Positions 8,465 to 17,125 are shown, counted from the stretch's first letter. The stretch: 64,000 bases of DNA from an uncultured Verrucomicrobiota bacterium (GCA_937860055.1 CALMBO010000029.1:361372-425371); one strand, 5' to 3'. Numbers and translations are program-made. Notes: a model not told the origin generated them from the letters alone.

Positions 8465-9594
8465 GGCTTCCCCCGTCCATCGCATCCCGCCGCCCCCCGG
8501 TAGAAGCGGGCAAAGGCATCCAGCGCGACGGCCGGCGAGTGGTTTTGCTCGACCACCGCGCGTCCGTGGCGCCCCATCGCCGCCGCTTCGTCCCGGTTCC
8601 GCAGCAAGGCGGTCCATGCCTCCGCCACTTCGGCGGGCGAAGCTTCCCGCGGCAGCAGGCGGCCGGTTTCCAGGTTCCGCACCAGTTCGCGGTTGCCTCC
8701 GCAATCCGTGGCCAGCACCGGCAGGCGGGCCGCCATGTACTCGAGGATGGTGTTCGACAACCCCTCGTTGCGCGACGGCACCAGCGCCCCCGCTTCGCAC
8801 AACGACAGCAACGACGGGGTTTCCATCACCTCGCCCAGGAAGCACACGGCCTTCTCCACGCCGTTGGCGGCCGCCTTCTCGCGAAGCAGAGGCATTTCCC
8901 GCCCGTCGCCGACGACGACCAGCACCGCGTCGGGAATTTCCTGCCGGACCTGCGGAAGGGCGTCGATCAGCAAGCCGGTGTTCTTTTCCGGATCCAGCCG
9001 GTTCACCACCACCATCCGCCGGCCGGCCGGCAGGCGGTCCGCGCAGGGGCAAGGCAGGACGGACAGCCGGTCGCGTTCGTCCACGTCCAGCAGATTGGGC
9101 AGCACCTCGATCTTCCCGGCCGGCAGCCCCTGCGAGATGAAGTGCGCCCGGACGGCCTCGGCATTGGCCACCACGCGGCCGGCGGCGCGATCGGCCCGGC
9201 GCATCAGGACCTGCTTGTGCCAGGGATAGATCTGGCCGAGATCGCGGCGGCTCGTCACGAACCCCGTGCCTGCCCGCCGCGCGGCGAACTGGCCGAAGAT
9301 CGCGGCATCCGCGTCCCACGCATGGAGCAGGTCGCACCGCTCGCGGACCAGCCAATCCGCCAGGCGCACCACCTCGAGAACCGTCGACGGCCTCGCCAAA
9401 TGCCGGATGGGAACCTCCCGAACCGGGCCGCAAGCCGCCTCCACCGCCTCGAGGAAGAACCCCCGCCGGTGGAATGCCGCCACCCGGTGCGGCAGCCCCC
9501 GCTTCGCCAGCCCCATGGCGATCCGCGCGCATTGGCCTTCCGTGCCGCCGCGGATCAGGTCGAAAACCAGATGGAACACCCGGGGATCGCTCAT
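8461..9594 (-). CDS. GT4-family glycosyltransferase
   Basis: GT-B fold enzyme of 377 residues. N-terminal acceptor half: VFHLVFDLIRGGTEGQCARIA, with the glycine-rich loop of GT4. C-terminal donor half: VVVNRLDPEKNTGLLIDAL, then VVVGDGREMPLL, and the E-x7-E type block PSRNEGLSNTILEYMAARLPV, which binds the nucleotide-sugar. It is cytoplasmic or membrane-peripheral. It overlaps both neighbours by ATGA at 8461-8464 and 9591-9594. Position in the cluster implies assembly of a lipid-linked glycan; the sugar is unknown. Confidence 0.9.
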   Translation of the reverse strand: MSDPRVFHLVFDLIRGGTEGQCARIAMGLAKRGLPHRVAAFHRRGFFLEAVEAACGPVREVPIRHLARPSTVLEVVRLADWLVRERCDLLHAWDADAAIFGQFAARRAGTGFVTSRRDLGQIYPWHKQVLMRRADRAAGRVVANAEAVRAHFISQGLPAGKIEVLPNLLDVDERDRLSVLPCPCADRLPAGRRMVVVNRLDPEKNTGLLIDALPQVRQEIPDAVLVVVGDGREMPLLREKAAANGVEKAVCFLGEVMETPSLLSLCEAGALVPSRNEGLSNTILEYMAARLPVLATDCGGNRELVRNLETGRLLPREASPAEVAEAWTALLRNRDEAAAMGRHGRAVVEQNHSPAVALDAFARFYRGAAGCDGRGKP

Positions 9595-10880
9595 GGCACC
9601 AATGGTTCCTGGATTCCCGCAAGGCGTTCCCGCTTTGCCTCCTCCTCCCGCTTCAGGATTCCGACCAGGCCGGAAACCAGGCCGGCGAACATCATCATCG
9701 GCGGATGCCAGGGCATGGGGCAGAACGATCCACCCACGGCAATCGCCACCGCCTGCATCTGGAAGGTCCATCCCAGGTCCTGCACCGCCGGCCAATGCGC
9801 CGCATGCCGGCGGACCCATCCGCCCCCGAAGAACGTGATGGCGATGAATCCCGCATACAGGCCCATTCCAATCAGCCCCATCTGGCGCCCGGCGATCAGG
9901 ATTTCGCAGTGCACCTGCCCCGTCGCCATCGGGAACCGGTCGGCATACCGGGAGGGATCCGCCCACACGCCCACCCCGAAGAAGAGATGTTCCTTGATCA
10001 GCGCCCACGTGTGGGCGTTCTTCTGCTGCCGCTCGTCCGCGCTCAGTTCATCCTGCGACATCCGGCGGATGGGCTCCGCGTCCGACGCATTGAAAAAGGA
10101 TACGATGGACTGGGGGATCGTGCGGAACCGCTTCATGTTCTGCTCCCCGCTCATCGGGAACAGGATCACCAGGGCCGCCACGATGATCAGCAGGGCCCTC
10201 AAGTGCTTCCGCCCGTAGTGGGGCATCAGGAACGCCCCCATCACGATCAGGGTCAGCAATCCCGTCCGGCTGCCGGTCTGGAAGACGATGTAGACCGCCG
10301 CCAGGGCGCAGGCCAGGAAGGAATATTTCATCCACTTCTTCGTCGCCTGCTGGTAGGCATACAGGTACAGGGGAAGAAAGACGCACATCATGTAGGCGTA
10401 GCTGTTGGGATTGTCGATTAGGGAGACCGCCGCGCCCATCAGCCGGTCCCCGGAATAGGTGGCGCCCAGGCTGGAGAGGCGCAGCCCCCCCTTCACCCAC
10501 CACAGCGTGGAGAAAAGCGTGACCATCTGCACGGCCCAGATCCGCTCCACCGACGTGGCCATCGACTCCACCATGATCAGCAGCAGGGCGTTCTTCACCA
10601 GCAGATCGATGGATGGGTTCCACGCCGGCGAAACCTGGTACACGCCGAAATGCTGCGACAGCGTGGCGAAGAACAGCAGCGCAAAGGCCAGGACGGTCCC
10701 CGGCCCCAGGCGCACCACCGGCTGCCGCTTCTCCAGGCAGCCGAGGAAATGCAGGCCGAGCGCGGCCACGAAGGAAAGATCCGCGATGTGGAGCGGCCAC
10801 AGGAAGGTGAACCGGTTCTGCGGCTGCACCAGCAGGACGCAGATGTACCAGAGGAGGAACCGGAAGGCCCACAGGCTCAT
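9591..10880 (-). CDS. O-antigen ligase / Wzy-like membrane protein
   Basis: A 429-residue protein with about eleven membrane helices. It has a central motif region NPNSYAYMMCVFLPL and FQTGSRTGLLTLIVMGA (the SRTG stretch common in O-antigen ligase/WaaL-type proteins). A large periplasmic loop (about 255-320) includes LFFGVGVWADPSRYADRFP, similar to the G-x-G-x(n)-H loop of these enzymes, then TGQVHCEIL with a histidine. This supports a role in polymerising or transferring a polysaccharide on the outer face of the inner membrane. Overlaps both neighbours by ATGA. Whether polymerase or ligase cannot be decided from sequence. Confidence 0.8.
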   Translation of the reverse strand: MSLWAFRFLLWYICVLLVQPQNRFTFLWPLHIADLSFVAALGLHFLGCLEKRQPVVRLGPGTVLAFALLFFATLSQHFGVYQVSPAWNPSIDLLVKNALLLIMVESMATSVERIWAVQMVTLFSTLWWVKGGLRLSSLGATYSGDRLMGAAVSLIDNPNSYAYMMCVFLPLYLYAYQQATKKWMKYSFLACALAAVYIVFQTGSRTGLLTLIVMGAFLMPHYGRKHLRALLIIVAALVILFPMSGEQNMKRFRTIPQSIVSFFNASDAEPIRRMSQDELSADERQQKNAHTWALIKEHLFFGVGVWADPSRYADRFPMATGQVHCEILIAGRQMGLIGMGLYAGFIAITFFGGGWVRRHAAHWPAVQDLGWTFQMQAVAIAVGGSFCPMPWHPPMMMFAGLVSGLVGILKREEEAKRERLAGIQEPLVP

Positions 10881-11887
10881 GGCCCGCCTCCCGCCGCCGC
10901 CGCGGCCGCATCCAGCTCCGGACTGCTTTTCATCATCCCCAGTTCCACCAGCCGCCGCCAACCCGCGTATTTCTCCGCCCCCGGATGCCACAGGGTGAAA
11001 TCCCCCTCCTTCTCGAACCGCGCCGCGTAGGCCTTGTATTCCGCCGAGGCGTTCCAATACACCCCCCGTTCCGCCTCCCGGAAGGCCTTTTCCTTGAAAT
11101 CCTGCAGATACTTGAAATGGAGGACCGCCGCCTGCTCCTCCGCGATCTTCGCCCCTTCGATGGTGTGCAGCCCCCGGCGCAGGAACAGGTCCTTCGAATA
11201 CTTGAAGAACGGATACTTGGAACATCCGAACTCTTCGTTGAACACCCGGCCCCGCGTGCCGCCCATGTAGATGGAATCCGGCGCCTCGCCATCGAAGACG
11301 CGGTGGTATTTCTTCCGGACATATCCCTCCGCGTCGAACCACGGAGCCGCCTCCCTCGGATCTCCGCCCGCCCGGTATCCCGCCCGGCCGACGGGCTCGC
11401 GGGAGAACATCTCGATGAACAGGCTGTGGAGCGCCGCGCATCCCCGGCCATCCAGATGGCGGGCCAGGGCCGGCAGGTCCAGCCGGTCCATGCGGGGATA
11501 GACAAACAATTCATCCGCATCCAGCACCAGGCACCAGCGCCCCGCGGCGTATCGCCTCAGCAGGGGTTCCTGCCAATACAGCGGCCCCTTGTACTTTTCC
11601 CTCGAGAGGAACACATGGATGCGGGGATCGCCGCGCACCAGTTCCCGCGTCCCGTCCGAGGAATCGTTGTCCACCAGCAGCACGCGCGACACGCCCAGGT
11701 CGAAATGGTACTTCAGCATATAGGGCAGGCGCAGGGACTCGTTGCGGCAGACCACCACCATCCAGACCTCGTCCGGCCTCCATTCCGGAACGGGCCGGCC
11801 ATCGACCTGCCTCATGCCCGCCCAGGCGGTTTTCCGCCTCACCCAGCGGTTCGCACGGATCTTCAGCTGTTCCAGCTTCCGCCCCAT
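10877..11887 (-). CDS. GT2-like glycosyltransferase (Glyco_tranf_2_4 / GT92-like)
   Basis: A 336-residue protein. Residues about 42-140 look like a GT-A fold: VWMVVVCRNESLRLPYMLKYH, VLLVDNDSSDGTRELV, and the DxD-like VLDADELFVYP, typical of the family that begins with RNE and ends in a DADE block. Near the C-terminus HTIEGAKIAEEQAAVLHFKYL has the conserved HFKY ending. The gene starts at an ATG fused to the preceding stop (TGATG) and ends overlapping the O-antigen-ligase-like gene by ATGA. Donor and acceptor are unknown. Confidence 0.83.
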   Translation of the reverse strand: MGRKLEQLKIRANRWVRRKTAWAGMRQVDGRPVPEWRPDEVWMVVVCRNESLRLPYMLKYHFDLGVSRVLLVDNDSSDGTRELVRGDPRIHVFLSREKYKGPLYWQEPLLRRYAAGRWCLVLDADELFVYPRMDRLDLPALARHLDGRGCAALHSLFIEMFSREPVGRAGYRAGGDPREAAPWFDAEGYVRKKYHRVFDGEAPDSIYMGGTRGRVFNEEFGCSKYPFFKYSKDLFLRRGLHTIEGAKIAEEQAAVLHFKYLQDFKEKAFREAERGVYWNASAEYKAYAARFEKEGDFTLWHPGAEKYAGWRRLVELGMMKSSPELDAAAAAAGGGP

Positions 11888-12615
11888 CAGGTTCTTCCCC
11901 ACCGCTTCTTCAGCGCGCGCTTGGCCAGGCTCAGCCCGTAGCGGACGGATTCCGGATCGACCTTGGACAGATAGGCCTGCGGATGGACCAGATCGAACGG
12001 CAGGACCGTGTCTTCCGAGCCGTCGGGCGCCGGCCGGAGTTCGGCCACCCGCCCCTGCGCAACGAACAGCAGCAGGTTTTCCCGGTACCAGACGGGGATC
12101 TGCTCGTCCGGCCAGAGGCGCGGCCTCACCCAGTCGCGCACCACGTAGCCGCGGCGGGCGAACAGATCCACCCAATACGACTGCCATTGTTCATTGACAT
12201 GGTGGTAGCCGCCCTGGAAGGGGATCGCCGCCGAGAAAACAACGAAGTCGGAGGCGTCCGCCAGTTCCCCGACAAAGCCCGCGGCGCGGGCGGGCGGCAG
12301 GTGCTCGGCCACTTCCAGGGAAATCGCCAGGTCGTATCTCCGCCCCACGTCCAGCCGTTCCGACAGATCGGCGCGGCGGAAGCTCTCCGGCGGAATCCGC
12401 AACAGCTTCTCCTCCACCCAGGACCCGTCGATGCCGGCGATTTCCGGAACGCCCTTTTCCCGCAGGACCGAGAGCCAGGCACCGACGCCGCAGCCCACGT
12501 CCAGCGCGGAACGGACCGGCGGAAGGCGCGGCAGGACCAGGTCGAGGATCCGGCCGGCGGCCTGCGCCGTCCATTCATAGCGGCTGGAATAGAAATAGGA
12601 TTCGTACCGTTTCAT
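11887..12615 (-). CDS. Class I SAM-dependent methyltransferase
   Basis: A 242-residue Rossmann methyltransferase. The SAM-binding motif I is SALDVGCGVGAWLSVL (about 36-51), with an acidic motif II at IAGIDGSWV and motif III region YDLAISLEVAEHLPP. C-terminal half contains WQSYWVDLFARRGYVVRDWVRP, seen in sugar or lipid-carrier methyltransferases of polysaccharide loci. It overlaps the next gene by one base (TGATG). The substrate is probably a glycan component, from context only. Confidence 0.85.
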   Translation of the reverse strand: MKRYESYFYSSRYEWTAQAAGRILDLVLPRLPPVRSALDVGCGVGAWLSVLREKGVPEIAGIDGSWVEEKLLRIPPESFRRADLSERLDVGRRYDLAISLEVAEHLPPARAAGFVGELADASDFVVFSAAIPFQGGYHHVNEQWQSYWVDLFARRGYVVRDWVRPRLWPDEQIPVWYRENLLLFVAQGRVAELRPAPDGSEDTVLPFDLVHPQAYLSKVDPESVRYGLSLAKRALKKRWGRT

Positions 12616-12624
12616 CTTCGTCCC

Positions 12625-13206
12625 CTATTTTTGCGCAAGCGCCCAGACCACCACCGGGAAATCCGGCTCGTTCTCCAGGCTGTGGATCCGGCGGCAATAG
12701 TTCCGGCCCCGGAGCGAAGCCTTCACGCACGCCCGGTTGCCCCACGAGCCCACCCGCACCTGTTCGCGGCGGAAACCGGCCTCTTCCAGCAGACCGGCCA
12801 TCCCCTGGGGCGTCCAGCGGGTGCAATCGGCCGGATCGGCATGGATCCGGAACAGGAAGGGCGTCGTCAGGAGGAAATATCCGCCCGGCCGGAGCATCTG
12901 GTGGACGTTCCGGGCGGCGCGGTGCGGATGCAGCAGATGTTCGAACACCTGCTCGGCGAAAAGAATGTCGAAGGTCTCCGGCAAGGGCTTCCCGCACACG
13001 TCGTATTCCGGATACCAGGCGGTGCGGTAGCTCTTGAACGGAACCTTGTTCTTCCAGTATTCGCCGGAAATCTCCAGCGCATCCATGCGGGCCGTGTCCA
13101 GCGCCCGCACCCATTCCAGGGTTTCGCGGTTCATCACCACCCGCGTCCAGGGAACCGGGGTGTATCCCACCAGCGGGCCTGCGATCTTCTTCAGGAGTTC
13201 AAGCAT
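12625..13206 (-). CDS. Methyltransferase-like protein (Methyltransf_11 type) with degraded motif I
   Basis: A 193-residue protein. FDILFAEQVFEHLLHPHRAARNVHQML matches motif IV-V of class I methyltransferases, and RPGGYFLLTTPFLFRIHADP follows. The usual glycine-rich SAM loop is weak: the N-terminus has ALDTARMDALEISGEYWKN instead of DxGxGxG. I take the ATG at 13206 (MLELLKK) because it overlaps the upstream GT4 stop by eight bases, while an ATG 6 bp further upstream adds only two residues. A cluster member; may be a sugar-modifying enzyme or a catalytically altered relative. Confidence 0.75.
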   Translation of the reverse strand: MLELLKKIAGPLVGYTPVPWTRVVMNRETLEWVRALDTARMDALEISGEYWKNKVPFKSYRTAWYPEYDVCGKPLPETFDILFAEQVFEHLLHPHRAARNVHQMLRPGGYFLLTTPFLFRIHADPADCTRWTPQGMAGLLEEAGFRREQVRVGSWGNRACVKASLRGRNYCRRIHSLENEPDFPVVVWALAQK

Positions 13207-14383
13207 GCGCATCCTTCTGCGGAGGGGCGGAAGGCGCCGGGCGGCTCCCGGCCAGCCGGCCATACAGCGCCATCAGTTTCTCCGCGCTGGCCGGCCAGGT
13301 GTGGCGCTTGAGCACCTGCTGGCGGCCGGCGGCGCCCATGCGCTGCCTCAGCGCGGGATTGTCGGCCAATTTCTTCAACCCGGCGGCGAACGCGGCGGCA
13401 TCGCCGGCCGGCACCACCATCCCGGCCCCGTCGGAGACCAGCCGGGGCACCCAGGCGCAATCCGTCGTGAGCACGGGCAGCCCCGCGGACATCGCCTCGA
13501 TCGCGGCGAAGCAGAACGACTCGTAGTCGCTGGAAATCACCTTCACGTCGGCCGCCGCGTACACGCCGGGCAGTTCGCCATAGGGCACTTCGCCCAGGAA
13601 CAGCACCTTGCCTGTGATGCCAAGATCGCGGGCCTGCTGTTCGCATCTTTCCCGCAAGGGCCCGCTGCCCGCCAGCACCAGCCGCGAGTCCGGATGGCCC
13701 TTGGCGAATTCCGCGAACGCCTCCAGCAGCATCGCGTGGTTCTTGAACGCCTGGAACCGCGCGACGTACAGGGCGACGAATTCATCCCGGCCAATACCGT
13801 GTTTTTTCCTGAAACCGGAAGGCTGCGGACGGAACAAGTCCGCATCCACCGCATTGGGAATGTCCACCACGCCGGCGTGGCCGCGTTCCATCAGGCGCTC
13901 GATGCTGGTCCCGCTGGCGATCAGGGCGTCGGCCAGCGGCACGCCGCCGCGCGGGTCGTAGTAGTTGGGCGCCGTCAGGCGCATCACGACGGGCGTCTTC
14001 ACGCCCTTCTTCTTCAGCCAATGGACCAGGTTGGGCAGTTCGCAGACCTGGATGACGTCGAACTCTCCCGCATGTTTCGCCACCCAGCGGGCCGCGCGCC
14101 ATTCGAAGCACTCGAATTCGACCTGCCGGACTCGCCACCCCCCCTTGACCTTGTCCCAGGGGAACCGCCGCAGCCAGGGCGTATGCAGCGTCCGCGCCCC
14201 TTCCAGAGGCAGGGGGGCCGGACGCAGCAGCGGAGCCCCGCTCAGGAAGGAAACCCGCGCGCCGGCCTTCGCCAGATGCCGGGAAATCTCCAGGTCGAAG
14301 GTCTCCCCTCCTCCCCGTTCGAGGCAGGCCATGCGGTTGACGAACAACACGCGCAACGGCTTGGATTTTCCAGCATCATCCAT
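13199..14383 (-). CDS. GT4-family glycosyltransferase
   Basis: First gene of the seven-gene polysaccharide cluster, 394 residues. N-terminal half: VLFVNRMACLERGGGETFDLEISRHL, with the GGGE loop. Donor half: VALYVARFQAFKNHAMLLEAF, LVLAGSGPLRERC and the sugar-nucleotide block SSDYESFCFAAIEAMSAGLPV. The C-terminus is proline/alanine-rich. It starts 207 bp from the divergent OB-fold gene, so the promoter for the whole cluster should lie at 14384-14590. Confidence 0.9.
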   Translation of the reverse strand: MDDAGKSKPLRVLFVNRMACLERGGGETFDLEISRHLAKAGARVSFLSGAPLLRPAPLPLEGARTLHTPWLRRFPWDKVKGGWRVRQVEFECFEWRAARWVAKHAGEFDVIQVCELPNLVHWLKKKGVKTPVVMRLTAPNYYDPRGGVPLADALIASGTSIERLMERGHAGVVDIPNAVDADLFRPQPSGFRKKHGIGRDEFVALYVARFQAFKNHAMLLEAFAEFAKGHPDSRLVLAGSGPLRERCEQQARDLGITGKVLFLGEVPYGELPGVYAAADVKVISSDYESFCFAAIEAMSAGLPVLTTDCAWVPRLVSDGAGMVVPAGDAAAFAAGLKKLADNPALRQRMGAAGRQQVLKRHTWPASAEKLMALYGRLAGSRPAPSAPPQKDAHA

Positions 14384-14505
14384 GGGTCCACCTTACCATG
14401 ACAGAAAAACGGCGGGAACTTTTCTCTTTCGATTCTCCACATTCCGTCCCAAATAGGAAGAGGGAAAACGCTCCACCGGGAATCGCCCCTTTCTCTGTTT
14501 TGTTC

Positions 14506-14534
14506 TTTGGCCCGTCCGGCCTTCAGGCTATATT
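14506..14534 (+). promoter_or_regulatory. Possible sigma-70-type promoter for the OB-fold gene
   Basis: TTTGGC at 14506-14511 and TATATT at 14529-14534 are separated by 17 bases, 57 bp before the chosen start. The -10 is good and the -35 weak. It lies in the only AT-richer part of this divergent region. Confidence 0.3.
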
Positions 14535-14590
14535 CGCCCGTGCCGCATATCCATGGAATCCCCCCGCGGCAGGGCCGAGGAGAAATGATC

Positions 14591-15826
14591 ATGACGGAAT
14601 ACCAGCAGGCACAGCCCGATCCGCAATCCCCACCGCAAAAAGCAGACGGCCCGAAGGCCCGCCCCCGCCAAGGGGCGGCCTCCATCTACGGAGTGGCGAT
14701 CCTCCTCGTGCTGCTCGTCTTCCTGACCCTCGTCCTCAACCGGATGGCGAAACCGTCGGGAAGCTGCGCGGACAAGCCGTGCGGCGCGGACAAGGCCCCC
14801 GCCGAGGTCGCGGTCGTCAAGCTGGCCGAGATCGACGACTCGCGCATCGGCTCGTCGGTCACGGTCGTCGGCAAGGTCATGGACCTGTTCCCCCCGCCCG
14901 CCGGATCCAAGCGGCCCTACGGCCTCAAGATCGCGGACGATTCCGGCGAGAAGACCATCAACTTCTGGCAGACCGAATACGACCAGATCCAGGACAAGGA
15001 TGTGCTGGCCGGCGCCAACATCCGCGCCCGCGTCTCCGTTTCGAGCTACCAGGACAAGCTCCAGCTCAAGCTCCTGGCCGGACAGGACCTCGAGATCCTG
15101 CCTCCTTCCGCCGCCGTCGAGGCGCCCACCCCCGCCCAGAAGGCCGCGGCGGCCTATGAACAGAAAACGCCCGCGCCCGCCCGCGACTTCTCCCGCGGCC
15201 GTTCGGCTCCGGCCGGCAGCCTTTCCGTGGGCGCCGTCACGGCCGCCCAGAAGGGGCAGACCGTCCGCGTCCGGGGCCGCGTGGAATCCGTCCGCGCCCC
15301 GAAGGAAGGAACCAAGCAGCCCTACGCGGTGCTGCTCAAGGACGGCGAGGCCACCTTGCGCGTGACCTACTGGTCCAATGTGAACGAAGTGATCACCGTC
15401 AAGCCCGCCCCCGGCGCGCTGTTCGAGGTCGAAGGCGTGGTCGAGGTGTACAAGGAAAAGCCCCAGCTCCAGGTGAAGAGCGGCTACAAGGTCAAGCTGG
15501 TGGACGACACGCCCGCCTCCGCGCCCGCCGTGGATGTCTCCCAGGCCGTGGCGATTTCCTCCATCACCGCCGCCGACAAGGGCCAGGCCCGCGTGGTCAA
15601 GGGAACCCTCGGCGCCCCCCGCGCCCTCCGCGGCGGCGTCGTCTACGCGCTGACGGACGAAAGTGGCACGATCGACCTCGTCCTGTGGGAATCCATCATC
15701 CCCATCGACGTGCTCAACGCCCTCGGGGAAGGCGCGAAGATCGCCGCGGCCGGCGAAGTCGGCGAATACGACGGCAAGCTCCAGATCAAGGCGGCCAAGG
15801 GTTATTCCGCCATGGTCCTTCCGTAG
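14591..15826 (+). CDS. Membrane-anchored protein with three OB-fold domains
   Basis: A 411-residue protein. One transmembrane helix (about 34-52, SIYGVAILLVLLVFLTLVLN) is followed by three OB-fold-like repeats. Each opens alike: LAEIDDSRIGSSVTVVGKV (about 78-96), VGAVTAAQKGQTVRVRGRV and ISSITAADKGQARVVKGTL. Each contains a strand pair ending in a lysine/tyrosine stretch (SYQDKLQLKLL, YKEKPQLQVKSGYKV, YDGKLQIKAAKGY). Such folds bind nucleic acid or small ligands, but a membrane anchor suggests an extracytoplasmic role. I choose ATG 14591 because GAGGAG at 14577-14582 gives 8-base spacing; ATG 14585 would leave only two. Function is unknown. Two palindromic repeats follow the stop. Confidence 0.8.
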   Translation: MTEYQQAQPDPQSPPQKADGPKARPRQGAASIYGVAILLVLLVFLTLVLNRMAKPSGSCADKPCGADKAPAEVAVVKLAEIDDSRIGSSVTVVGKVMDLFPPPAGSKRPYGLKIADDSGEKTINFWQTEYDQIQDKDVLAGANIRARVSVSSYQDKLQLKLLAGQDLEILPPSAAVEAPTPAQKAAAAYEQKTPAPARDFSRGRSAPAGSLSVGAVTAAQKGQTVRVRGRVESVRAPKEGTKQPYAVLLKDGEATLRVTYWSNVNEVITVKPAPGALFEVEGVVEVYKEKPQLQVKSGYKVKLVDDTPASAPAVDVSQAVAISSITAADKGQARVVKGTLGAPRALRGGVVYALTDESGTIDLVLWESIIPIDVLNALGEGAKIAAAGEVGEYDGKLQIKAAKGYSAMVLP

Positions 15827-15859
15827 CCCCCTCCCGCGCGCCACGGCGGCCGCCATCCG

Positions 15860-15901
15860 TTTTTCCATGGCGTGGAAAACTTCTTTCCACGCCGTGGAAA
15901 A
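15860..15901. repeat. Two TTTTCCA-N5-TGGAAAA palindromes between convergent genes
   Basis: Copies at 15860-15879 (spacer TGGCG) and about 15884-15901 (arms TTTCCAC and GTGGAAAA). They lie 33 bp after the OB-fold gene stop and 4 bp after the recO stop, in a convergent intergenic gap of 79 bp that has no other terminator. Same family as the repeats at 1675, 34522 and 42596. Confidence 0.85.
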
Positions 15902-15905
15902 CCCG

Positions 15906-16643
15906 TCAGCCGGCGGCGAGCACCTGGAAGGCGACCTCCCTCGAGCGCGGCGAGAAATCGGCGTGGTGCTCGAGCAATCCGCCCATGATCGTCCGCACTT
16001 CGCGGAAAACGCGCTCGGGCAGCGAAGCCGGCAGGGTTTCGCCGCGCATCCGGCGGATGGCCTCGAGCGCGGCGGCGGAAACCAGGGCCCCCTGCCCCCC
16101 GGCGCACGCTTCGCACCGCACCGCCCCATGGGCCACGTCCAGCCGGGCCGACGAACCGCGCAGGTCCGCCCGGCACCTGGCGCAGGCATCCCATCCCGGC
16201 GAGAGGCCGAGCTCCTGCAGCAGCCGGAGCTCGAAACGCGGCAGGAAGGCCGGCCCCGGCGTCCGCGCGGCCAACCGGTCCAGCGTGTCCTTCAGCAAAT
16301 CGTGCAAGGCCGCCGGCGCGGGTCCGAAGGGCATCGCGCGGTCCAGGGCCCCCGCCGCATAGGAGGCCGCCGCGCACGCGCGCCAATCGGTCCGGAACGC
16401 CGGGCGCATCTCCACCGGACAGCATTCCTTCAGGATGTGGAGGTTCCGCTGCTCGCGCGCATAGAACAGCAGCTCGCAGGTGTAGAACAGGTCGTACTGC
16501 CCGAGGAACCCGCTCCGCTCCCGCTGGCTGCCCTTGGCCAGGGTCGCCAGCTTTCCATGCGTCCGCGACAGCCACACCACGATCCGCGACGTGTTGCCGA
16601 ACGGATGGATCCGCAGCGCGATGGCCTCGTCCTTCAGGATCAT
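15906..16643 (-). CDS. recO: DNA repair protein RecO
   Basis: Recombination mediator that acts with RecR to load RecA in the RecF pathway. The 245-residue product starts with MILKDEAIALRIHPFGNTSRIV, a typical RecO OB-fold N-terminus, followed by WLSRTHGKLATLAKGSQR. The C-terminal half has the four-cysteine zinc site CARC (about 158-161) and CEAC (about 180-183). Length fits the family. I use the ATG at 16643, which overlaps the ybeY stop by ATGA. Last gene of the HIT-phoH-7TM-HD-ybeY-recO run. Confidence 0.92.
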   Translation of the reverse strand: MILKDEAIALRIHPFGNTSRIVVWLSRTHGKLATLAKGSQRERSGFLGQYDLFYTCELLFYAREQRNLHILKECCPVEMRPAFRTDWRACAAASYAAGALDRAMPFGPAPAALHDLLKDTLDRLAARTPGPAFLPRFELRLLQELGLSPGWDACARCRADLRGSSARLDVAHGAVRCEACAGGQGALVSAAALEAIRRMRGETLPASLPERVFREVRTIMGGLLEHHADFSPRSREVAFQVLAAG

Positions 16644-17125
16644 CGGGCGAGAATTCCCCGGTAGGCGGCGGAATCGGCATCCAGCCATCCGGTTTCGCGG
16701 CGGCGCATCGCGCGGCGGCGCGCGGGCGTGTCGTCGTCGTGGCCGGCCAGGTGGTCGAGGCCATGCGCGAGGTAGAGCGCGAGTTCGCGTGCGGGGCCGC
16801 CGGGACGCGCCTTCCCCTCCGCCTTCGCCCGTTCGGCGTTGAGAATGATTTCGGCGGTCGCCGGACAGACGCCGGGAACGGCCTCGTAGGACTGGACCAC
16901 CACGTCGGTCTGCCGGCGCACGCCGAAGCAGCCCGCCTTGTAGGCGGGCATGTCGGCGTCGTCCGTCAGCGTCACCGACAGCTCGCCGAAGGGCGCGGGA
17001 ACGTCAGCGGGAAACGCCCGGCTCGCCAGCGTCCGGATCAGCCGCCGGAACGGCGCCGGCCGCAATGGCAGCGTTCGTTGCCGATTGAGCAAGTGAATCT
17101 TCACGGGGATAGGGATTCCTTCCAT
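16640..17125 (-). CDS. ybeY: Endoribonuclease YbeY (rRNA maturation factor)
   Basis: Metal-dependent RNase for 16S rRNA 3' maturation and ribosome quality control. The 161-residue product shows LSVTLTDDADM and the metal site HGLDHLAGHDD (residues 121-131). His121 and His125 are present, but the third expected His (H-x3-H-x5-H) is Asp131. An acidic/lysine-rich end to this motif (GYKDK type) is known in Bacteroidetes YbeY, so the enzyme may still be active. The ATG at 17125 lies inside the upstream 7TM-HD gene, overlapping it by 122 bp; a GTG at 17104 would give the more conserved start VKIHLLNRQ and still overlap by about 100 bp. Gene order phoH-HD-ybeY is common. Confidence 0.88.
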   Translation of the reverse strand: MEGIPIPVKIHLLNRQRTLPLRPAPFRRLIRTLASRAFPADVPAPFGELSVTLTDDADMPAYKAGCFGVRRQTDVVVQSYEAVPGVCPATAEIILNAERAKAEGKARPGGPARELALYLAHGLDHLAGHDDDTPARRRAMRRRETGWLDADSAAYRGILAR

